Shown piece after piece: positions 21,470 through 29,599 of a stretch of DNA of 30,000 nucleotides. Where the stretch lies: positions 217,001 to 247,000 of the forward strand of contig BFEA01000517.1 in NCBI GenBank assembly GCA_003427395.1, given 5' to 3'. The DNA is from Chara braunii (Eukaryota; Streptophyta; Charophyceae; Charales; Characeae). The position numbers and the translations under genes are program-made. A model generated the notes under the pieces. That model did not search any database. It was not told the DNA's origin and saw nothing but the letters and a program-made list of their open reading frames with translations. Position 1 is the stretch's first letter, and every line of letters begins with the position of its first letter.

Positions 21470-21840
21470 ACGCGCTCATATGGGGGCTGGGGGGCCGACC
21501 CCGCCCCCACCAATCAATCAATCAATCAATCAATAAAAAAAAAAGGCAAAATCGAATGAATCTTCCGCTAGAACATGGAAATATACGGTACTACGTGTGT
21601 GTGTGTGTGTATGTGTGTGTGTGCACTCGTGTGGGGGGTGGGGGGACGACCCCGCCCCCACCAATCAATCAATCAATCAATCAACGATAAATAAATAAAA
21701 AAAACAGCGTTTTTTTTTTTTTTTTTTTTTTTTTTCCTTCACTCACCGCCAACCTCCCCCCAAAACAAAATCGTTTGTTTTTTGTTTTTTTTTGCTTGAG
21801 GGGCTGGGGCTGGGGATGCGCCGCCCCATGCCACCACTCA
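21085..21840 (+). repeat. Microsatellite-rich insertion with duplicated GT/G-C/CAAT module
   Basis: It contains (GT)n at 21371-21393, 21442-21469 and 21594-21622, (CAAT)n at 21511-21534 and 21661-21684, and a T run at about 21711-21735. A module of (GT)n, GGGGG-rich block, GACCCCGCCCCCACC and (CAAT)n with an A-rich tail occurs twice (about 21438-21540 and 21592-21705). The G- and C-rich blocks in each module are complementary and could form a hairpin. It interrupts the gag-like sequence. A short-repeat tail after a unique head would fit a SINE- or LINE-type insertion, but no RT is present. Confidence 0.65.
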
Positions 21841-22155
21841 AATTCGTTCTGCCCGCCATGCGTCCGCGAAGTCGCGCGTCCGCGGGGTTGCGGACCTGGC
21901 CGCGGCCGCGGACTTTGCCGCGCTTGGCCACCGCCGGGGGGGATTCGTAGACACTCACTTCCTTCGTGAGGGTCGGACCCCAAACTTCATGGATATCCAG
22001 GTGTTCATCGAGGATCGCTTCGGAGCCCATCACGACGTGACTGACACCTTCGAGCGTGTCGTCAATACGCTGTCGGCCTGGAATGCCACATCCAGGTCTT
22101 TCAGGATACCCGCCTCATTGTCGATGTGGTGTTCCTCCTCAAGGCAACCCTCATC
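21841..22155 (+). other. Coding-like remnant of the second gypsy element
   Basis: GC-rich sequence with codon-like composition, for example an open frame at 21989-22210, leading directly into the petA fragment. No domain is recognisable. It is probably a gag remnant, judging by position only. Confidence 0.3.
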
Positions 22156-22363
22156 GAAAAGATTATTAGAAAAGAAAATGGTGGTTATGAAATATTTATT
22201 GACGCAATAGATGGTCGTAAAATTACTGACATAATACCTCCAAGACCAGAAATTATAGTATCGGAAGCAGAATTTGTTAAAGCCGATCAGCCTCTAACAA
22301 ATAATCCAAATGTGGGTGGATTTGGACAAGCAAATACGGAAATTGTTCTTCAAAATCCTTTTA
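22156..22363 (+). pseudogene. petA: Plastid petA (cytochrome f) fragment in nuclear DNA
   Basis: About 208 bp, AT-rich unlike its GC-rich surroundings, encode in one open frame a segment of cytochrome f, the haem-carrying subunit of the thylakoid b6f complex. Recognisable blocks are [38 protein letters not shown] and EIVLQNPF, which belong to the part just before the C-terminal membrane anchor. The haem-binding N-terminus and the anchor are absent. Two residues look unlike the usual sequence: PPRPE where PPGPE is normal, and SEAE where SEGE is normal. It joins retroelement-like sequence abruptly on both sides, so I read it as a NUPT (plastid DNA inserted in the nucleus). Confidence 0.88.
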
Positions 22364-23290
22364 CACTCTCTCCTTCTCTCACGACACTTTCCAACGCCGT
22401 TCCCTTTCCACGGTCGTCCCCGCTGTTCCGCTCAGCAGGGCCACCACTTCTCGCGCCGCTTCAGCGTGCTCAAGTATAGTGAGCAGGACGCTGTTCCCCG
22501 TAGTCGCCCGAGGGTGACCACAACGACGATCTCGACCTCTGCGAGGCCGTCCACTACCACCTGGAGGACTCTACCGTCCCTATAGTCGAGCGCCTCTAGC
22601 TCACCCTCTCCACCCTCTCTTGGGTACGCAGCCGCTCTGGTTACGCTGACGCATCACCCCCCGAGGTCCCTCAGTAAGACCTTCCTCAAGGTTTTGTCCC
22701 TCCTCGCGGTGTCCTTTCCGCTGAGGAGCGCAAGACCATTTGGGCCGGCGTGGATGTTTGCGCTGCCACCAGGACGGTCATACCTCCTCGTCGTGCCCTT
22801 ACACCGCCATCCTCGACCGCCACTACGCTGAGCTTTCCCACCAATGTCGTGCTCAGCCCCCCCCAGGCGCCTCGTTTCCCCGCGGCGCCTCCTAGCCACG
22901 GTGCAGTGTACACTTGCGCCCTCCTGAGTAGTCCGCTTCCCGACATCTCCGTCGCGGTTTGCCCCTCTCACTAGTGGAGTTGAGGTATCGCAAGACTCGA
23001 CAGAGTGGACTCAGTCCTCTGTCACAGTACCGTATGCGCCTCCGCAGACCACCGTGTTCCACCATCTCCCCTCCTACCTCTCCACGACTACTGACGCGTC
23101 GAGCCAGTCACTCAGCCTGTTGCAGCGAGCAGCTTGCGACCCGCGAGGTTATTGTGTCCTCCCTTCTGGACTTGAGCATGCTCCAGGCTCGTAAGGAGCG
23201 ACTCACCCTCCATGTCGCTGCATTGCGTCGCCTTCTCGACATCCTCTCTGACCCTGATCGCACCCTCTCGATCAATCCAGTACGACTCGA
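22364..23290 (+). other. Coding-like remnant between gag and protease, second gypsy element
   Basis: GC-rich sequence with long open pieces in changing frames, for example frame 1 with LSAEERKTIWAGVDVCAATRT around 22720-22785 and frame 3 from 22959 to 23336. It probably includes the end of gag and the start of pol. I see no zinc knuckle. Confidence 0.35.
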
Positions 23291-23648
23291 GACCTCCACA
23301 AGGGTGTACTTCGCGCTGTGGGATTCAGGTTCTTAGGGCAACTTTATTCACCCACGTGTGGTGAAGGAAGCACGCTTACCCACGACAGGGTCTTCGACTC
23401 TCATCTCCGTCACCCTAGGAGATGACAAGACACAGCGCTTCTTCGATCAGACGGTCACCAACCTCCCTTTCTTCCTCACTCTCGAGCCGAGTGATCGTCC
23501 CCCGACGTCTCATCGTCACCGCTCCTCTGCACATTTCAATATGAAGGAGACAGGGTACAACTTCATTATTGGTACTTCGTGGTCTCGTAGGTTTCGTAGC
23601 ACCGAGGCCGATTGGGCGACCAACACTCGTTCTCAGAACGAAGTGTGA
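23291..23648 (+). pseudogene. pol: Protease region of the second gypsy element
   Basis: Frame 3 carries the canonical aspartic protease loop, ALWDSGS with the catalytic Asp codon at 23322-23324. A TAG at 23334 (one transition from CAG) follows immediately, and then GNFIHPRVV. The frame stays open to 23648 and includes the flap-side sequence and YNFIIGTSW, the counterpart of the usual ILG-x-x-W motif. Apart from the stop, the core looks better preserved than in the first element. Confidence 0.75.
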
Positions 23649-24640
23649 ACAGACGTATCACTTACCTTTTATAGGTACCACTGCGACACCACACCCCGAT
23701 CCTCCTCCCTCGAAGCCTTCTGTGCCCACACCATCTCCCACTCTCACTGTCACCTCGCCTCAGCAGTTCGCCCATTTCATCCGACAAGATGAGGTCACCT
23801 TCTTTATGGTGAACGTTACGGATCTCTTGCACTATGATCCACGTTGTCGAGAGGTCGAGCTCATCTCCCTAGAGATTGATCCTCCTTCTGTCTTCATGGC
23901 TTCCATCTCTACATCCCTCCCTCCGCCGTCCGTTGCATCCGCCTCGTTGTCGCGCGCCAACGCTGACGCAGAGGAACTCGCACGCTATACGGCCGACCTG
24001 GAGCCCGCAGTTCGTGACCTCATTCGAGAGTACGATGACATTTTTCCGTTGTCGTTCTTGTATGTCGGCATCCCACCGATGTGCGACGTCGAACACTTCA
24101 TCCAGCTTATGCCTGACTATCGTGTTCACCACCAAACACCCATCAGATCCACGTCGCTGCAGTGAATCAATTGAAGACAGTGTTTCAATCGCACTTCGGC
24201 CACTATGAGTTTATGGTGATGCCATTTGGCCTTACCAACATACCCGTTACCTTCCAGACACCAATGAACGACATCTTGAGGGACATAATTGAGCAGTACG
24301 TTCTTGTCTACCTTGACGATATTGTGATCTACAGTCGTACCCTGGAGGATCATCTCAGACACCTTCGCGACGTCCTTGACTGCTTGTGCAGACATAGTTT
24401 CTACGCCAAGGCGAGCAAGTGCCGCTTTGCCCATCACAAAGTGAATTTCTTAGGATACTATGTGTCAGACCAGGGTCTCCACATGGACGACGAGAAGATC
24501 ACTGTTATTGCGGAGTGACCCGTCCCCACATCCGCCAAACAGCTTCGCAGTTTCCTAAGCCTCGCTAGTTACTATAGTTATTTAATGCAGGGATACGCTT
24601 GGTATTCCTCCAACCTCACCTTTAACCTCCTTCGGAAGAA
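23649..24640 (+). pseudogene. pol: Reverse transcriptase of the second gypsy element, 5' part deleted
   Basis: Frame 1 runs from 23569 to 24165 through a Pro-rich linker into the pre-RT segment (REYDDIFP, then DVEHFIQLMP). At about 24139 the sequence jumps to the middle of RT, in frame 3: HYEFMVMPFGLTN at about 24205, and the YLDDIVIYSRT catalytic box at 24309-24320 and following. The finger segment and the first catalytic Asp of RT (the DL-x-SGY block, roughly 90 codons) are missing. Stops at 24516 and 24641 are one transition from TGG or CAG. It cannot encode a working RT. Confidence 0.85.
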
Positions 24641-24659
24641 CTAGCTATGGGTTTGGACA

Positions 24660-25140
24660 CCCTTGCACGAGGACGCCTTCCGCTCCTTCAAGAAGGCGGT
24701 GACATGTGCACCGGTTCTCTACCTACCCGATTTTGATCGCCCTTTTTTCCTTACCACCGATACGTCAGACTTTGCTCTAGGAGCAATGCTTTTTCATATT
24801 TTTCCTTCCTCTCCTAATTCCTCTCATCCTCGCATCCCTCACTTTCCACCCCCTACCCTTACCATTGCTTCTCGCCTGACGCCTACTCGTCCAGCTACTG
24901 ACGAACCTTCTATTGACTATTCTCCTACCATCGTCGAGGATGGCACTGTCGAGTCTCGCTCAAGTGATTGTCCGATAGCCTTCTACTCCCGTCAGCTCCT
25001 GCCCGCCGAGATAAACTACACTTCTGATGAGCGTGAGGTTCTCGTAGTAGTTTATGTCACTCGGCACTAGCGTCACTACCTGCACGGGGCACCATTCACA
25101 ATGTGCACGAACAACTCTGTTGTCCAGGTTTTTTTTGACA
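24660..25140 (+). pseudogene. pol: RNase H of the second gypsy element with a long insertion
   Basis: The domain starts after the LHEDAFRSFKKAV connection. The first catalytic Asp is in TTDTSDFALGAML. Between this strand and PIAFYSRQLLPAEINYTSDERE lies an extra segment of about 55 residues rich in Pro, Ser and Thr (about 24800-24968). The Glu in the DERE motif is present. The later TDN-type Asp reads Asn (MCTNNSVV, about 25101-25120). A stop is at 25068. The extra segment is open and in frame, so it was probably part of the protein before decay. Confidence 0.75.
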
Positions 25141-25489
25141 AAGTAGAAGCTCACGCCTCGATAGGCTAGCTGGTGGCGCGACCTATCCGAGTTCAGTTTC
25201 ACCACTGAGCAATGAGACCAATCAGGTCGTAGATACCTTATCCTGGCGCCTTGACCATAATGTGGAACAGATCCAACTCGCTGCCATCTCGGTCACACCG
25301 TCCACCACTCGGTAACTGGCGAGTTTCGCACTCAGTACCGCTACTGCCCCTACTAGTATCGCGACATTCATGCGACCCTTCGGAGTAGCAAGACCGTCCC
25401 ATACTACTTCGGGGAAAACGGTCTTGTGTACAAGCACAATTTATAGGGTACGTGAAAGCCCTACATTTGTGTTCCCTGCACTGGACAGC

Positions 25490-25983
25490 TACGTATTCGG
25501 GCAGTAGTAGAGTTCCATGTTCAGGCAGCCGTCGATCATATGGGCTTCCATAACACGTTGGCTCGTGTGAGCCGCCTGTATGTCTGGCCGAAGCGCAAGG
25601 ACTTTGTAAAGGACTACGTCACAGAGAGTCTCACCTGTCAGGAGGTGAACAGTGCGAACCACCTACTATATGGTTTGCTTCAGCCTCTTGCTATTCCTGA
25701 GGGTCGTTGGCTGTCCATCTCGATGAACTTTATCGGTCGTCTTCGTCCTCCGACCCTCCTCGATCATGATACTATCCTGGTCGTCGTCAACCGCTTCACG
25801 AAGCACACACACTTTGTTCCATGCCACTATGCGAGCATTGCACATGAGGTCGCCAACATTGTGTTTGACCGAGTTGTGCGTGACCACGACTTACCTCTGA
25901 GCATCATATCTGACCGTAATTCGCGTTTTAGCAACCGATTCCGGCGATCACTCCCCGAGGTGTACGACACCCAACTCCTGTGA
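25490..25983 (+). pseudogene. pol: Integrase of the second gypsy element, truncated
   Basis: Frame 1 shows the zinc-finger remnant (VDHMGFHNTLARV, then LTCQEVN, where the usual C-x2-C is reduced to one Cys) and the integrase core. The first catalytic position reads Asn instead of Asp (SMNFIGRL). The second Asp is intact in IISDRNSRF. The following VDRF-type block also reads Asn (VNRF). Sequence similarity ends at about 25980, before the third catalytic residue (Glu), so the domain is cut off. No chromodomain or 3' LTR follows. Confidence 0.85.
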
Positions 25984-26220
25984 CGCAGGTGTAGAGGGTA
26001 CGTGCAGACATGGTGAGAGAGAGAGAGAAGGACGAGATGGACACACACGAGAAGCAGCAGCTGAGTGAAGATCTAGTCGGACTCAGTGAAGAACGAGCAA
26101 CTGCATGAGTGACCAACCCGAACTGGGCCTAGGCAGGAAAGATAACCCGGTACCGGACCGGGGTCAGGCTGACAACCTGAAACAGGTTCAGCCCCACTGC
26201 CGGGCCGGAAGGGTACGCTA
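25984..26220. other. Spacer with short palindromes
   Basis: No gene. It contains a GA repeat near 26013-26030 and small inverted repeats such as AACCTG-AAA-CAGGTT at 26174-26188 and CCGGTACCGG near 26148. This is the sequence after the integrase truncation point. Confidence 0.4.
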
Positions 26221-26749
26221 CATCAAGAGAAAAATTTCCACAAGAAATGAAAGTTGAAAAAACATTCTGAAAAAAAAAAAATCCTTCATATTTATAAATT
26301 ATCATTCCCATGTTCATCCAATTCTAAAATTTCCAGTTTTATTTGATAAGTTCCCGTCTAAATATGAGTTTTCCCTTCCAACTACATCTATTTTTTCAAG
26401 ATGGAATGGAAGTCTGGACGAGTTTATGAAATGTTTGATTTTAACTTTCATTCTACTACAGTAAATATCTTCTAATTTAAATTGGATTAACGTATTTATG
26501 ACTGAAAATCTTTACTTAGAATGATAATCCAAATTAAATATTTCATGAACTCGTCCAGACTTTCATTCCATCTCTAGCGTGCAGTTCACATAAGAAGGGA
26601 TACCCCATTCCAGGAAGGAAAGTTTTCAAGTAAGAAGGAAAATTTTTAAATTTGAATTACATTTTTTAAGATGGAATAAAAATTTAAAATTTAGAATGTA
26701 ATTTTAATATAGAATGATTATTTAATTCTGGAAATTTTTTCTGTTGATG
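26221..26749 (-). mobile_element. MITE copy B, inverted relative to copy A
   Basis: A 529-bp AT-rich element whose reverse complement matches 9206-9723 over its whole length, including the inner inverted repeats (about 26400-26430 and 26541-26573). Its ends pair as CATCAAGAGAAAAATTTCCA and, in reverse complement, CATCAACAGAAAAAATTTCCA, so the TIRs are better preserved than in copy A. TA precedes it at 26219-26220; the right flank reads AT rather than TA, so that side has probably mutated or the border is off by a base. It has no coding capacity. Confidence 0.85.
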
Positions 26750-26751
26750 AT

Positions 26752-27836
26752 CCTCGGACCTGTAAATGGATCAAGCGATATATCAACACGCTATCCGCAG
26801 AAATAGTGGAAACCCAGAGGAACGAAAAAGAAACAATCCTAAATGCGGAGCAAGCTCCGTGCATGAAAGAGATGCAATGCAGACTAAGCCTCAAGCCTAA
26901 TCTATACAACAATGTGTGGTCTGGGTCGACCCAAAAAGCAGAAAAATGTCTGACTTGTGTCGGCCAACAAAGAGAGAAATGTCTGACCTGTGTCGGCCAA
27001 GAAAGAGGAAAATGTCTCCTAAGCTAATGTGGCTGAGTATAAGTCAACACCTGAGCCCTAAAGGCTAAAGAGTAACTAGATCAATATCCACACTGAAAAA
27101 GAATGTGGCACAGTCTCACGTGCCCTGTACAAGTACACAATACCCAAATAGAAGGGAGGGAGCTCAGTCGCATGGGAAAGGTAGGGATGGGTGGGAGGGC
27201 GGCAAGTGCAGCTCTCAGAGTAAACTCCAAGGGGGTACCCACACAACCATATACAACATCATCAGGATGAGAGGGAGAATAATCAGCACGACACCAGGCT
27301 CAATGGAAACCATCAAACGAGCATCGCCAGTTGAAAGGAAACGGGGCACTCATACAAGGGAGCACACAAGCGATCTTGGAAGGATAGGGGGGGCTATGCC
27401 AGCATAAACATATGACCAAGGGCTGCAAGCAAAGAAAAACGTACACTCCGGAGGAGAGCGCGCAACATAGGGTAAGGCAGAAGGGCGGCAGAGGAACACA
27501 CCCACATGGTCACGGAAAACAGGGGTCAACATGCAACTGAAGGGTAAACTCGAGGATGGTCGATAGATGGGAATGTTGGAAACTCCGTGGCCGAAAAAGT
27601 GAAGTAGTCCAACTGATGAGTCTCCAGACTAAAGTCGAGTCGAAGTAGCCAAGATGAAGCCCGGAACACTGCGACAGGTACTCTGGTACTGAAATGAAGC
27701 ACTGAGGTCGAAAGTCGAACATAGAAGCCGAATGTAGAATCTGAACGTAGAAGCCGAATGTAGAAGTCGAAACCGGGAGCTGCTGCATAGGTATCCAAGA
27801 ATGGTAAAAGATAGGGAGCGTATAGGGGGATATAGA
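26752..27836. other. 3' side of the minus-strand element, no recognised gene
   Basis: Short frames only. Around 27715-27770 the words GAAGCCGAATGTAGAA and close variants recur. I looked for a second copy of the LTR that starts at 29600 and did not find one. Confidence 0.4.
26944..27017 (+). repeat. 33-bp tandem repeat, about 2.2 copies
   Basis: AAATGTCTGAC-TGTGTCGGCCAA-AAAGAG units start at 26944, 26977 and 27010 (partial). The period is a multiple of three and the plus-strand frame reads KCLTCVGQ in each copy, but the open frame is short (26806-27027) and unlike anything known to me. Confidence 0.7.
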
Positions 27837-28350
27837 TCAGTCACGGTAGCGAGAAAGAAGTCGATGGGTACGCTGAGGTCGAGAGGAATCAACTGCAACA
27901 ACAGGCGGAACACGGTCCACAGGGGGAGGGGGACCTGAGGCAGGTGCCTTTGGAGCTGGAGGACCCATCGACGAAGGAGGAGGTATGTTAGTGGTCGCTA
28001 AAGCAGATGGGTCAATAGAAGGACGAGACGTAAGAGAGGAGCATGATAAAGGGAAAGGATGAGCACGATCGTAAGCACGCACGGAAGTCATGCCATGCTT
28101 CAGGTGCTCGAGAGGCTCCTAAGTAGACTCCTCGTCAGGGTAACCCTTCCATCGAACAAGATACACGGGGCGGGGAAGGTCACCATCAGTCACACGCCAG
28201 GACGCGATATCAGAGACGACAAACTCCTCATGACCCTCAATGATGATGGGAGAGGGGCGAGGGTAAGGTCGACCGTGGAACTCAAGGGGAGACCGTCTGA
28301 AGGGGTGCAATAGGGATACATGAAACACATCATATAGGTTAGCGCGATCG
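27837..28350 (-). pseudogene. pol: Integrase C-terminus and chromodomain of a third gypsy element
   Basis: On the minus strand, DVFHVSLLHPF (the end of a gypsy integrase) is followed by HEEFVVSDI and VYLVRWKGYPDEEST, then after one stop EPLEHLKH: a clear chromodomain with the aromatic residues of the Y-L-V-R-W-K-G block. The stop (28119-28121, TAG) stands where Trp is normal, a TGG-to-TAG transition. A Pro-rich tail of about 60 residues runs to 27837. Upstream of about 28350 the rest of integrase is absent, replaced by the CT-rich tract, so nearly all of gag-pol has been lost or replaced. Confidence 0.85.
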
Positions 28351-28359
28351 GGGGAGGGA

Positions 28360-29250
28360 GTCGGGATCGGGCGACAGGGAAGGGGGGGGGTTGGATTGGG
28401 AGGGGAGAGGTCACGCGATGGTGGGGGAAGGTTGTGCGATGGGGGGGGAGGGTTCGCGCGGGGAAGCCGGTTAATGGTGGAGAATGAGGGAGGGAGGAGG
28501 TGGCGGGATCGCGAGCACGTGCGCGCAGGGGAAGTTGGGGTGGGACGAGAGTTGCAGAGAGCGGGGCGGGTTCGAGTGCGTAGGGAAAAGTTGGGGTAGG
28601 AGTCAGAATCGTGGTGGGGGGAGTCGGGATCGGGCGAGCGGGGAACGCAGCGGGGGGAAAGAGAAATCGGGGAATCGAGGAGAAGGGCAGAAGAAGGCGG
28701 GACGGAAGCGTGTGGGGGGAACCAGGCGGAAGGGAGGGGGGGGGAATGGTGGGGTACACAATTGGGATCGAGATTGGGCGATTCGGGTACGCATTTGGGG
28801 AAGCGGGGAATGTCAAACCGGTGGGGGGAAGCGGGAGACGGGGATCGAGAATTCAGAGTTGAGGGAGGGTAGGGAGAAGTCGGGAAGGAGGTGGGGAGAG
28901 CGGGAGGGAAGGGAAAGTCGGGTTGGCGGGAGGGAGTCGATCAGGAGGCAGGAGCGGGAACCGATGGGACACCGAGGAAGGGAGATGCGCTCAGGAGGCA
29001 GGAGCGGGAACCGAGGGGACACTGAGGAAGGGAGGTGCGCAAGGTAAAACGCAATGGGGTTGAGATCGGGATCGAGAGAGGGGAGAAGCGACGTGGTGAG
29101 AGGGGGGTTGGGCGGGTGGGAGCTGGGAAGTGAGGAGTTGATCGATGCACCTGGGCGTGAGAGGTACCCAGGTGCATGGACGAAGGAATTGGAGGCGGGG
29201 AAGGGGGGGGGAAGGATGCCCAACAGGGATCGTGGGAGGGAGGAATAAGT
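28360..29250. repeat. Long GA-rich (purine) tract
   Basis: The plus strand is dominated by G and A over nearly 900 bp, with G runs of 7-9. It contains a 50-bp tandem duplication (28941-28990 and 28991-29040, GGAGGCAGGAGCGGGAACCG core). Long Pro/Ser/Leu-rich frames on the minus strand (28190-28816, 28813-29394) follow from composition and show no domain. It lies inside the minus-strand LTR element. Confidence 0.75.
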
Positions 29251-29279
29251 CGGCGTTCTACCGAGAGTGGCGATGACAG

Positions 29280-29330
29280 CCTTGTTACGACTTCTCCTTC
29301 CCTCGAATGATAAGGGTCGATGAGCTTCTC
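29280..29330 (-). rRNA. 18S rRNA 3'-end fragment (partial, not functional)
   Basis: On the minus strand the sequence contains GGAAGGAGAAGTCGTAACAAGG (22 bp), the near-universal 3'-terminal segment of eukaryotic 18S rRNA. It is preceded by CCTTATCATTCGAGGG, close to the usual CCTTATCATTTAGAGG, and by a weaker GAGAAG-TC match. The match stops before the last bases of 18S, so it is a piece of about 50 bp embedded in element sequence, not an rRNA gene. Confidence 0.8.
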
Positions 29331-29586
29331 CTAGGAGTTGCAGGAACCAGCTTTGTGGTAGGGATACCTCGCTGATCAACTTAACCAGGAGCAATGAAGT
29401 AGTGCAGTCTCCTGAACGGCGTGCTTGGAGATGGTCAAAGTATATAAAATCGCCAGCTTGGGTGGCGAATGTACCCGGTCACCATGAGGACCAGGTGCAG
29501 CTGCAGAAACAAACGTGAAGATGCTTATCCGTGATGTTGGGATAGCGGGAGGCGGAGGGAGGGAGGGAGCAGTAATTTGAAACTCA
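29331..29586 (-). other. Leader of the minus-strand LTR element
   Basis: Sequence between the primer site and the rRNA fragment. Minus-strand frames, such as the one ending at 29376, show no domain. It is presumably the untranslated leader. Confidence 0.4.
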
Positions 29587-29598
29587 GCTCCGATACCA
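29587..29598 (-). other. Primer binding site of the minus-strand LTR element
   Basis: TGGTATCGGAGC on the minus strand, identical to the first 12 bases of the primer site at 11394. It is preceded by CACAT, which fits an LTR ending in CA at 29600. Confidence 0.75.
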
Positions 29599-29599
29599 A

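Noticed and set aside
21301-21690. 129-codon plus-strand frame across the GT repeats
   Set aside because: It is translated microsatellite (Val-Cys repeats) and CAAT repeats, with no independent sign of coding.
28190-29394. Long Pro/Ser/Leu-rich minus-strand frames as a novel protein
   Set aside because: They follow from the CT-rich composition of that strand. No domain is seen, and the frame differs from that of the adjacent chromodomain.
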